A DNA stretch of 6,597 bases from an uncultured Flavihumibacter sp. (GTDB lineage Bacteria; Bacteroidota; Bacteroidia; Chitinophagales; Chitinophagaceae), in NCBI GenBank assembly GCA_946481605.1, contig CAMLPA010000185.1:1-6597 (forward strand). The letters are read 5' to 3'. Below the pieces are notes generated by a model. The model searched no databases. It was not told the DNA's origin and worked only from the letters and a program-made list of their open reading frames with translations. The position numbers and the translations under genes are program-made. Of the stretch, positions 1-6,198 are shown piece by piece. Positions within the stretch are counted from its first letter, which is position 1. Each line of letters starts with the position of its first letter.

Positions 1-449
1 ATTACCTTCGCCAATACCTCCATCTGCGATTCATTCGTTACAATAGCGGCCTCCAATTCTTTAAAACGGTATCTTGTAAGCCGGTGGGTAATCATCCCCA
101 CCCTGCCCCTGTAAGAACCGTTTGTCACCTCTTTCTCCAGCAATTCCGCCGGTTGGTGGAACGTGGCCACTACGGGTTTTCCTTTGAATATTCTTGTACT
201 CCAGCGGAAATAGTCTTCCGCATATAAAATATGGACAAGGTCTATCTTCTTCTTATATTTTGCAGCGCTCCACTCAAACAGCCACTGGTACTTTTTTTTG
301 AGCAAAGATGTTTTCTGTGCGGGATCCCGTTCATTGATCCCCAGGGTAAATTCGGGACGAATGTACTTTAGTATTTGTTTGTACCCGGATTGCTCCCCGT
401 GGTGTTTAAAATCAGTTCTTATTGCCAGTATCTTCAAATTACTTTTCAT
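1..449 (-). CDS. Family 4 glycosyltransferase, N-terminal fragment (end beyond window)
   Basis: The frame is open from the ATG at 449 to the left edge, giving 149 codons with no stop. It starts M-K-S-N-L-K-I-L-A-I-R-T-D-F, followed by H-H-G-E-Q-S-G-Y-K-Q (residues 16-25), the glycine-containing loop of the acceptor lobe. D-L-V-H-I-L-Y-A-E-D near residues 81-90 and V-V-A-T-F-H-Q-P near 104-111 are GT4-like strands. A-I-V-T-N-E-S near 135-141 matches the segment where these enzymes usually read 'A-x-x-x-S-x-S'. The donor lobe with E-x7-E lies outside, so intactness cannot be judged. The ATG follows the previous gene's TAA by 9 bases, in the same frame, with a weak AAGGG sequence between. It differs in sequence from the other two GT4 proteins and is not a recent duplicate. 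It probably adds another sugar to the same glycan. Confidence 0.85.
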   Translation of the reverse strand, partial: MKSNLKILAIRTDFKHHGEQSGYKQILKYIRPEFTLGINERDPAQKTSLLKKKYQWLFEWSAAKYKKKIDLVHILYAEDYFRWSTRIFKGKPVVATFHQPAELLEKEVTNGSYRGRVGMITHRLTRYRFKELEAAIVTNESQMEVLAKV

Positions 450-458
450 TGCGCACCC

Positions 459-1598
459 TTACTTCATGTTTGCTGCGATGGCAGTTTTATAAATTTCCGC
501 GAGTTGTTGGTTGTGCTTTTTCAGGTTGTGCAGCGCTTCAACTTTCAGCCTGTTTTGCTTCAGTCTTCCCAACTTCAACGCGGCCTCCATTTTTTCTACG
601 TAGGCGTCTATATCTTTCTCCTTTACGAGGTATCCGTTCACGCCATCTTCCACCAGTTCCGGGATACCCGAATGGTAAGTACTCACTACAGGGAGCTCCA
701 TAGCCATCGCTTCGATAATCGCATTGGGAATACCTTCCATATCACCATCATCCGCCGTAATACTGTGGTGAACGAATACATCGGCTTGTTGCATCAGATT
801 TCTGGCCTCCTCATGTGAAACCATGCCCGTAAATGTAATAGCGTCAGCCACGCCGAGTTCGCCGGCCAGTGCGGTAAGCGTTGCCTTTGACGCCCCATCT
901 CCCGTGAGTACGAGCCGAAGCTTTCCCTGCCACCGGCGCATGAGTTTTGCAAAAGCCATGATCGTGTACGTATGCCCCTTTTTGGGTGCCAGTGAGGATA
1001 CCTGCAGCAGCAATTTTTCCTCTTTGTTTGCATGCTCCACAGCGGGAGTAAACTTTTTCAGGTCAATTCCATAGCGCAGCACTTCAAAAGTATCCACTGG
1101 TATTTGAAGGAGTTCCGCCAACCGTTGGGCAAAAAAAAGATTACAACTTACCGCATGTACATTAGGCAATTGAAGTAAATGCTTCAATCGCCTGAGGTAA
1201 GATTTTTTTTTTGCCATCCGTGTAGCATCGTACCCATGAAAATGGAGCATCACGGGATAGGCGCTGAAGGCGATGTTATCGAGCAGCGTCAACGCCTCGT
1301 AGGCAAAATGACAATGGATCACGTCCGGGGAAAACCCCGAAACAAAATTTCCGGCAAGGCGTGCATATCCCGGATCATAAAAACTACATTTTAAATCAGC
1401 CTTCCAAAGGTGCCAGTTAATTTTCCTGAGTACCCTGTTCGGATGAAAAGGGATTACGTGTACAAAATCCGGCCTGCTTCCGGTTAGTTCCGTACACAGG
1501 TATTTTACATCTTCCGATCCGGCAAAATGCGCCACTTCATTCCTGATAAAGGTGGTGGTGGTGGCCCCGTATCCATTGCTGAAATATAAAATTCTCAC
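459..1598 (-). CDS. Family 4 glycosyltransferase, GTG start (379 aa)
   Basis: This full-length GT-B enzyme resembles the WcaL/AmsK type of exopolysaccharide glycosyltransferase. The protein opens M-R-I-L-Y-F-S-N-G-Y-G, a standard GT4 first strand. The start codon is GTG at 1598, and an in-frame TAA (the previous gene's stop) six codons upstream leaves no ATG option. T-F-I-R-N-E at residues 16-21 matches the family's usual region. H-C-H-F-A at 95-99 and H-F-H-G-Y-D at 119-124 belong to the acceptor lobe. L-R-Y-G-I-D at 174-179 marks the interlobe region, and S-S-L-A-P-K-K-G-H at 201-209 holds the phosphate-binding Lys. D-G-D-M-E-G-I-P-N-A at 284-293 begins the E-x7-E motif (E288, E296). An A10 run encodes Ala129 to Lys132. 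Four ACC codons in a row give Thr13-Thr16. The gene is followed by another GT4 after 9 bases. Confidence 0.93.
   Translation of the reverse strand: MRILYFSNGYGATTTTFIRNEVAHFAGSEDVKYLCTELTGSRPDFVHVIPFHPNRVLRKINWHLWKADLKCSFYDPGYARLAGNFVSGFSPDVIHCHFAYEALTLLDNIAFSAYPVMLHFHGYDATRMAKKKSYLRRLKHLLQLPNVHAVSCNLFFAQRLAELLQIPVDTFEVLRYGIDLKKFTPAVEHANKEEKLLLQVSSLAPKKGHTYTIMAFAKLMRRWQGKLRLVLTGDGASKATLTALAGELGVADAITFTGMVSHEEARNLMQQADVFVHHSITADDGDMEGIPNAIIEAMAMELPVVSTYHSGIPELVEDGVNGYLVKEKDIDAYVEKMEAALKLGRLKQNRLKVEALHNLKKHNQQLAEIYKTAIAANMK
1203..1212 (-). repeat. A10 homopolymer inside the GT4 gene
   Basis: Ten T on the plus strand read as ten A in the GT4 gene, spanning the last base of the Ala129 codon and three Lys codons. 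It is the longest single-base run I found. A one-base gain leads to a TAA 14 codons on, and a one-base loss leads to a TGA within seven codons. Either change removes the whole donor lobe. Confidence 0.9.
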
Positions 1599-1613
1599 TT
1601 CGCGCCGGTTGGT

Positions 1614-2624
1614 TTAAGGGTTATTTCTTTTGAAAACAGAACGGTACAAATACCGAAGTTTAGATTTGAGAGATAGCACACGCGCAGCGCGTAGCCTGAA
1701 GATCCTTACATCGCTGAAGCGTTCCGCTAATCTGTCATTCAAAAAAATCTGCCAGTGTCTTTTTATAAGGTCCCTGGCAAATGTGCGCTTTTCCGCGTCT
1801 TGTGTGAAAAGAATGCTGCAAAGCACCGCATCCAGTTCTTTCAAGGGGATAGCATTAAGCGGGCTTCTGTTCAGGAACTCAGTCAGTGCTTTTTTCTCTT
1901 TTTCACTTGCTTCAACCTCAAAATACAGGAGGGTTTGCTCTGCCCTTACTGTACTGGCTATATATTGCTGCCTGTCAGATGTCTTAGAAATATTATTCCC
2001 ATGATCCCTGTATTTCAACAGTACTTCAGGGATGTTGGCCAACGCGGCTACCTTACTGATATCGTACCAGAACTGATAATCTTCTGCAGGATAACGATCG
2101 TGACGGTAAATTATACCGTTTTTTCTGACGATGTCCGTACTATACATGGCAGTAGGGTGAACCAGCGGCACCCGCATGAGTCCTGCCTTAATGATCTCAT
2201 TATGGGTTTGCTCCAACTCCCATACAGTGGTTGTTTCAGGTTCTAGCGCATTGCCGGTAAATCTTACCGCCCATGTTCCACAAGCGCCTACTCCGGGATT
2301 TGCCTCCAGGAAAGCGACCTGCCTGGCAAACCTTTCAGGATAGGCGATATCATCCGCATCCATACGGGCAATGTACTTCCCCTTTGCCCTTGTAATACCA
2401 TCATTCAGATAGCCCAGATAACCCTGGTTTTTTTCCGAATGCACCAGTGTAATTCTCGGGTCATGAAAAGATTGGATAATTTCAAGACTTTTATCAGAAG
2501 AACCGTCGTTGTAAATAATAAATTCAAAGTTGGTAAACGACTGGTCCAACACGCTTTTTATGGAGGCGGAGAGAAATTTTTCCGCATTGTAAACCGGCAT
2601 GATTACCGAAACGGTCACATTCAT
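1614..2624 (-). CDS. Family 2 glycosyltransferase, classical D-x-D type (336 aa)
   Basis: This is an inverting GT-A glycosyltransferase. The nucleotide-binding strand is V-S-V-I-M-P-V-Y-N-A at residues 5-14, followed by Y-N-D-G-S-S-D-K-S at 38-46. N-Q-G-Y at 66-69 leads to the metal-binding M-D-A-D-D at 88-92. A-E-D-Y-Q-F-W at 180-186 carries the expected catalytic acid, and Y-R-D-H-G-N-N-I-S at 205-213 closes the core, as in many O-antigen and capsule enzymes. The remaining 120 residues or so form a helical, basic C-terminal region ending in a Lys/Arg-rich tail, possibly for membrane contact. The start overlaps the methyltransferase stop (ATGA) after an A-rich leader. The stop is TAA, and the next gene lies 15 bases on in the same frame. 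All expected catalytic motifs are present, so it should be active; the sugar is not predictable. Confidence 0.94.
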   Translation of the reverse strand: MNVTVSVIMPVYNAEKFLSASIKSVLDQSFTNFEFIIYNDGSSDKSLEIIQSFHDPRITLVHSEKNQGYLGYLNDGITRAKGKYIARMDADDIAYPERFARQVAFLEANPGVGACGTWAVRFTGNALEPETTTVWELEQTHNEIIKAGLMRVPLVHPTAMYSTDIVRKNGIIYRHDRYPAEDYQFWYDISKVAALANIPEVLLKYRDHGNNISKTSDRQQYIASTVRAEQTLLYFEVEASEKEKKALTEFLNRSPLNAIPLKELDAVLCSILFTQDAEKRTFARDLIKRHWQIFLNDRLAERFSDVRIFRLRAARVLSLKSKLRYLYRSVFKRNNP

Positions 2625-2632
2625 TTTTTTCC
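2621..2632 (-). other. Slippery A7 heptamer at the ATGA overlap, methyltransferase / GT2
   Basis: On the minus strand the methyltransferase ends GGA AAA AAA TGA. The seven A residues (2630-2624) lie in phase as A AAA AAA, a recognised -1 frameshift heptamer, directly before the stop. The last A is also the first base of the GT2 start ATG (2624-2622). A -1 slip would therefore continue straight into the GT2 frame and give a fusion of about 586 residues. Simple termination and re-initiation at the overlap is the plainer reading. Confidence 0.6.
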
Positions 2633-3373
2633 GTTCAGTTTGTATTTAATTGCTCTCTTTAAAATGTCCAGCCCAAATTTGATGCCACATGCGCCCGATT
2701 CCATTCGTTTGAAAAGGTCCTCTTTGCCTTTGTACCAATCCGGATGGTAACCGGATAAGAGTTGATCGTGGGGCACTGATGTCCCGAAGTTATGCCTGCT
2801 CACCAGGAATATATTCTGTTTGTACCACCAATCCACCTGATTGTTCCACCATATCCCCGGGCGGATCACATCGTAAAAGTTGAATCCTCGGGCCTCAAAT
2901 TTTTTGGCCCAATAGGGTGCAAATTGTTCGTTCACATGGTTAAATCCTCCCTGCCCTTTGATGGCGGCGGAAAAAAGGATCACGTCGCTATGCCTGATGA
3001 GCGAATCCACGAAAGGATCGGCATGTGGCTCCTCGAGGTGTTCTGCGACTTCCAGTGACACCACCAGGTCGAACTTGCGGCCAAGATCAAGGGGTTGCAT
3101 CAGGTCTGCGTTTCTGAATTCAGTTTCATCAATCACAAGTTGACTTCTGTTCACATAATCACCGTCCACACCAATCACATCCTTTACTCCTTGCTGCCTG
3201 AACACTTTCAGCCATGTACCGGTACCACAACCCACATCCAGTACAGAAGATGGCTTCACCAGCTTCATGACCAACGGAACCACCACGGAAGGGGCGGCCA
3301 AATTGTGCACGTTCTCCGTATGGATGTATTTGATATCATCCATCGTTTTGTACCAGCTCATTATTCGTTTCAT
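2621..3373 (-). CDS. Class I SAM-dependent methyltransferase (250 aa)
   Basis: This is a Rossmann-fold methyltransferase using S-adenosylmethionine. With the start at 3373, motif I is V-L-D-V-G-C-G-T-G at residues 44-52. The acidic ribose-binding position lies in G-V-D-G-D at 68-72, and F-D-L-V-V-S-L-E-V-A-E-H-L at 101-113 is the motif IV region. N-H-V-N-E-Q at 145-150 followed by Y-W-A-K-K-F at 154-159 is a pattern common in methyltransferases of polysaccharide clusters. A Trp-rich stretch (175-183) and a basic C-terminus follow. An in-frame ATG at 3433 would add 20 residues but overlap the StrF-like gene by 64 bases. The start at 3373 gives the same ATGA overlap as the neighbouring junctions and is preferred. 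Position in a glycosyltransferase run suggests O-methylation of a sugar or its precursor; other small-molecule acceptors cannot be excluded. Confidence 0.9.
   Translation of the reverse strand: MKRIMSWYKTMDDIKYIHTENVHNLAAPSVVVPLVMKLVKPSSVLDVGCGTGTWLKVFRQQGVKDVIGVDGDYVNRSQLVIDETEFRNADLMQPLDLGRKFDLVVSLEVAEHLEEPHADPFVDSLIRHSDVILFSAAIKGQGGFNHVNEQFAPYWAKKFEARGFNFYDVIRPGIWWNNQVDWWYKQNIFLVSRHNFGTSVPHDQLLSGYHPDWYKGKEDLFKRMESGACGIKFGLDILKRAIKYKLNGKK
3370..3373 (-). other. ATGA stop-start overlap, StrF-like / methyltransferase
   Basis: The StrF-like gene ends CTC ATG CCA TGA and the methyltransferase ATG (3373-3371) overlaps that stop by two bases. This matches the neighbouring junctions exactly and is the main reason for choosing the 250-residue methyltransferase start. 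No Shine-Dalgarno sequence is visible in the preceding bases, so re-initiation by the terminating ribosome is the likely entry route. Confidence 0.8.
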
Positions 3374-4290
3374 GGCATGAGTTTTAGGACCCTGTAAATA
3401 TACTTCGCCTTTTTGTAACCCCATTTTTCCCAAAGAGAAAGCAACTGCGCTTTTTCATCCTTTGTTTTACCTGTGCTTACAAACCGTTTCCTGTAGCGCG
3501 CAATGCGTTTTCGGATTTCCTGGTCGGGAATATTTATACTTTGTATCCAGTAAGCGTAAGTAAGCAATGCCGCATTGTTGTATTCGTAAAGTTTTTCAGG
3601 AGACGCTTCCTGCAAACAAAGGGGCAATACATCCTGCCATTTGTCCGCGAACAACACGCCAGAGTCTGCCCAGTCTTTATTGATGGAGCCTCTTGAAAAA
3701 TGTTCCAGCAACACATCATATACCACGCTCACTTTGTAGCCTGCCTGAACAATTTGCATACAAATATCCAGATCGTAGAAGTGAAAACCGGGGAAAGTTT
3801 GTTCATCGAACCGTACCTTACTGAATAAGCGGCGCGGTACGCAAATCCATGCACCATCCAGGGAAATACATTCAGCCGCTTTTGCATTATAAGGGTTTTT
3901 GTAGTCGTGGAACGATTTTTCCCCCGGCCAGGTACTGATATGGTTCGCAAAATGCTCATTCAGCACAGTACTGTTCCACCAGGGCGCAGGGCAGGCAGGC
4001 ATGGCATTGCCACCACAAATACCTATAGCGCCAAGCTGCGGATCTTTGAAATGCTCCTGCACTACTTTTCCCCATTCATTCGTGTGAAAGATAATGTCTT
4101 CATGTGATAGGCAGATAATTTCTCCTTTCGCTCTCTCCACCCCAACATTGTATGCCTGGAAGATATTGTATTGATTAGCCGTATTGTCAACCACCACCAA
4201 TTCATATTCCGTTCCTATCGTTTCCGCTACATTAGCAGATATCTGTTCCAGTAAGTGCTTGTCCCTGTGACAAATTACAATTGAAATCAT
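3370..4290 (-). CDS. StrF-domain (GT2-like) glycosyltransferase (306 aa)
   Basis: The pattern fits the GT-A-fold family named after streptomycin protein StrF (Pfam Glyco_tranf_2_5, recalled, not searched). The N-terminus M-I-S-I-V-I-C-H-R-D is followed by T-I-G-x-x-Y-E-L at residues 24-31 and V-V-D-N at 33-36. A-Y-N-V-G at 46-50 and L-S-H-E-D at 61-65 come next; H-E-D stands where GT2 enzymes have D-x-D and is usual for this family. L-D-G-A-W-I at 144-149, F-H-F-Y-D-L-D at 169-175 and H197 complete the domain. The last 75 residues or so form a basic, Trp- and Tyr-rich helical tail of unknown role. It overlaps the genes on both sides by 4 bases (ATGA), so it is probably co-translated with the methyltransferase that follows. 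A cytoplasmic glycosyl transfer role is likely, but few members of this family have known reactions, so the substrate is open. Confidence 0.85.
   Translation of the reverse strand: MISIVICHRDKHLLEQISANVAETIGTEYELVVVDNTANQYNIFQAYNVGVERAKGEIICLSHEDIIFHTNEWGKVVQEHFKDPQLGAIGICGGNAMPACPAPWWNSTVLNEHFANHISTWPGEKSFHDYKNPYNAKAAECISLDGAWICVPRRLFSKVRFDEQTFPGFHFYDLDICMQIVQAGYKVSVVYDVLLEHFSRGSINKDWADSGVLFADKWQDVLPLCLQEASPEKLYEYNNAALLTYAYWIQSINIPDQEIRKRIARYRKRFVSTGKTKDEKAQLLSLWEKWGYKKAKYIYRVLKLMP
4287..4290 (-). other. ATGA stop-start overlap, GT4 / StrF-like
   Basis: The TGA stop of the GT4 (4289-4287) and the ATG of the next gene (4290-4288) share two bases. Such overlaps usually mean that a terminating ribosome re-initiates on the next gene, which keeps protein ratios linked. 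Coupling is inferred; the overlap itself is read directly. Confidence 0.9.
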
Positions 4291-5399
4291 TTTAACTCCT
4301 CTAATATTTTTTCCCAGTTTTTCACCTGAATATTCACATCAAAATCCCCGGCCCTTTTAACAGCGGCTTCCGGGTTAAACCACGACAAATCAGCCGCGGC
4401 AGCATTCAGGCTGTTTACCATATCGGAAACATTCCAACTATTTACAATCCTGCCGGTATCTTCTGTTAAAATCTCCGCCACACCGCCGGCGTTAAAGGCC
4501 ACAACAGGTTTTCCCAGTGCCAGCGCTTCCACCACCACCATGCCGAATGGTTCCTCGCGCGACAGCAATACAAAACCGTCCATCATATCCATGTAGCTGT
4601 AGTAGTCCGTTGATTGCTTCCCCAGAAAGAATACATTGTCCAACCCCCTTGCGGCAATTTCCTTTTCAATGAAGAAAGATAGGCCGTTGGTGGCATTGTT
4701 GCCCAGCCACACCAGCGCGGCATTCTGCGCTTTCAATCCCGCTGCGATCTCCGGCACCATGTCAATGCCTTTCCGTTGCACGGAAGTGCCAGACATCAGC
4801 CAGACGAAGGAAAATTTATCGAGGCCGAACTGTTTTTTCAGCGCGGCGGTTTTTTGCGGATCGGGCTTTACCTTTCCCAGGTCCACACATTCATATTGAA
4901 GTGCGATCTTTTTTGCGCCAAGGGTCTGAAGACTCTTATATACAGCCATACTATCGGCGATACAGAGATCTGCGTAGTTAACAGCCAGTTCCATGTGCTG
5001 GTACGACGCCAGCGCATAATCGCCTTTCAGTTCATGAAAATGCACAATAGTTTTGATTCCGTGCTTTTTAGCGAGCGGTAGTTTATTGAGCATCAAAACG
5101 GTGTTCAGGTACCAATAATCCGCTTTCGCGTTTCGGTGAACCGCTAAAATATCCTTCTCATACAAGTCAATACCAAAGCGGGCCGCTACTTTTTGCTGAA
5201 AACGTTGTTTTCTGTTGGGATAGCGCATGGTAAGGTGCGTATTCACCCATTCGGGCATTTGAGCAAGCAGTTCACCGTTGGAGTCGCTTATTAGCGTAGC
5301 CTTTATTTTGGAAGGGTCGGCTTTGGAGAGCATGTACCAGAGGAACAATTCTGATCCGGTTATGCCGGCGGAGGGGGTGAAAAAGAGAAATGATGACAT
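4287..5399 (-). CDS. Family 4 glycosyltransferase (370 aa)
   Basis: This is a retaining GT-B enzyme of full family length with two Rossmann-like lobes. The N-terminal acceptor lobe has a G-I-T-G-S-E loop at residues 12-17, where GT4 enzymes hold the glycine-rich turn, and H-F-H-E at 120-123. The C-terminal donor lobe opens with S-G-T-S-V-Q-R-K-G-I-D at 203-213, giving the Arg/Lys pair that contacts the nucleotide-sugar phosphate. It holds the E-x7-E motif as E283-P-F-G-M-V-V-V-E291, followed by G-K-P-V-V-A at 296-301 and N-A-G-G at 303-306. The ATG at 5399 lies 9 bases after the previous stop (TAA). That stop is in the same frame, so no longer N-terminus is possible. The gene ends in a 4-base ATGA overlap with the next one. 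The role is addition of a sugar to the locus glycan; donor and acceptor are unknown. Confidence 0.94.
   Translation of the reverse strand: MSSFLFFTPSAGITGSELFLWYMLSKADPSKIKATLISDSNGELLAQMPEWVNTHLTMRYPNRKQRFQQKVAARFGIDLYEKDILAVHRNAKADYWYLNTVLMLNKLPLAKKHGIKTIVHFHELKGDYALASYQHMELAVNYADLCIADSMAVYKSLQTLGAKKIALQYECVDLGKVKPDPQKTAALKKQFGLDKFSFVWLMSGTSVQRKGIDMVPEIAAGLKAQNAALVWLGNNATNGLSFFIEKEIAARGLDNVFFLGKQSTDYYSYMDMMDGFVLLSREEPFGMVVVEALALGKPVVAFNAGGVAEILTEDTGRIVNSWNVSDMVNSLNAAAADLSWFNPEAAVKRAGDFDVNIQVKNWEKILEELK
4296..4302 (-). promoter_or_regulatory. Shine-Dalgarno-like AGAGGAG before the StrF-like gene
   Basis: The minus strand reads AGAGGAG, then five bases (TTAAA), then the ATG at 4290. It sits inside the last codons of the upstream GT4, where GAG GAG encode two Glu residues, so it may be coding coincidence. 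It is the only strong Shine-Dalgarno match at any junction in the window; the others have AT-rich or unremarkable leaders. It supports the chosen start and could help re-initiation at the overlap. Confidence 0.45.
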
Positions 5400-5408
5400 G
5401 TGTATAAT

Positions 5409-6191
5409 TTATTTCCTAAGGAACTTCTTTAATCTCCGTAATGTTTTGATTAGCGGATGGTTCCTTATCGCCTGAAGCTCATATTTCTCCTGATCGCTTT
5501 TAAAGTAGTCATTCGCCCAAAAAGGGAAGTCCTTAAGGAGAATTTCCCTTCGTTCCTGCTCTTTCAGTTTGTTATTGGTAGCTGATATGCCCCAGTGGTT
5601 ATATACAGCGGTAAATTCAGGAATATACTTATAACTGGCTTTAGCGTGTACTATAGCTGTTAGCACAAATTTATAATCAGAGAATATCCTTAAAGACTCA
5701 TCGTATAGTTCATGCCTGTCAAAAAGGCTTTTTTTGATAAATTCGCCCTGGTGGCACAAGGCGTCATGCAAAAAAAAGCCGAAGTTCAATTCACGCTCAG
5801 AAGGAAAAGCGGCCTCGATGTAAGGGCCACCCGGCTTTTTGCAGAAATAGCAATTGGTGTATACAATTTCTTCCGTAAACCCATGTGCGAACACTTTTTC
5901 CAACGCATCGTGGTGGCGCAACCAATCGCCCGAATTCAGGAAATAACAATATTCACCTTTTGCAACGGCAATACCTTTGTTCATGGCATTATAAATCCCT
6001 TTGTCTGGCTCGCTCACCCAGTACGAAAGCTTGTGCGCATACTCCTTTATAAGGTCTGCGCTCCCATCAGTTGATCCGCCATCGATCACGATGTGCTCAA
6101 AGTCACTGAAAGACTGCGCTGCAATACTTTCAAAAGTTTGCCTCAGCCCCTCTTTATCGTTGAAATTGATGGTTATGATAGAGAGTTTCAT
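5409..6191 (-). CDS. Family 2 glycosyltransferase, WfgS-like (260 aa)
   Basis: This is a single-domain GT-A enzyme that would transfer a sugar from a nucleotide-sugar onto a growing lipid-linked glycan in the cytoplasm. The N-terminus M-K-L-S-I-I-T-I-N-F-N is the first strand of the fold, so the ATG at 6191 is well placed. Key motifs are I-D-G-G-S-T-D-G-S at residues 36-44, S-E-P-D-K-G-I-Y-N-A-M-N-K-G at 60-73 and F-L-N-S-G-D at 84-89. The last stands where classical GT2 enzymes carry D-x-D; N-x-G-D is normal in this subfamily. An H-Q-G-E segment lies at 147-150, with S-D-Y at 171-173 in the likely catalytic-base region. The C-terminus from about 205 is charged and basic, which could aid membrane contact. 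It begins 7 bases after the acyltransferase stop with no Shine-Dalgarno sequence, only an AT-rich leader. The motifs make the family call firm; the sugar and linkage cannot be told. Confidence 0.93.
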   Translation of the reverse strand: MKLSIITINFNDKEGLRQTFESIAAQSFSDFEHIVIDGGSTDGSADLIKEYAHKLSYWVSEPDKGIYNAMNKGIAVAKGEYCYFLNSGDWLRHHDALEKVFAHGFTEEIVYTNCYFCKKPGGPYIEAAFPSERELNFGFFLHDALCHQGEFIKKSLFDRHELYDESLRIFSDYKFVLTAIVHAKASYKYIPEFTAVYNHWGISATNNKLKEQERREILLKDFPFWANDYFKSDQEKYELQAIRNHPLIKTLRRLKKFLRK

Positions 6192-6198
6192 ATTATAT

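Noticed and set aside
292..299. A8 run in the last GT4 (and A8/T8 runs at 1131-1138 and 5770-5777) as phase-variation sites
   Set aside because: Eight-base runs are common in Lys/Phe-rich coding DNA of this composition, and only the A10 run stands out.
450..458. Internal terminator or promoter between genes
   Set aside because: None of the four gaps (7-15 bases) has room for a hairpin with a T-tract or a -33/-7 promoter, and no convincing hairpin was seen at their edges.
1551..1565. GGT/ACC triplet repeat near the start of the GTG-start GT4
   Set aside because: Only four ACC codons encoding Thr13-Thr16, in frame and in a conserved region; too short to call a functional repeat.
375..2246. 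Several plus-strand open frames of 80-163 codons, including 375-818 and 1755-2246
   Set aside because: They lie antisense to well-supported glycosyltransferase genes, have no recognisable domain, and show irregular composition rich in Cys, Ser and Phe as expected for shadow frames.
3374..3433. Longer start for the methyltransferase at 3433
   Set aside because: The extra 20 residues are out-of-frame sequence of the StrF-like gene, and the ATG at 3373 forms the same ATGA overlap as the adjacent junctions.
3370..4290. Lack of a D-x-D motif as a sign of an inactive glycosyltransferase
   Set aside because: H-E-D at this position is normal for the StrF-domain family; likewise N-S-G-D is normal for the WfgS-like GT2 at 5409-6191.
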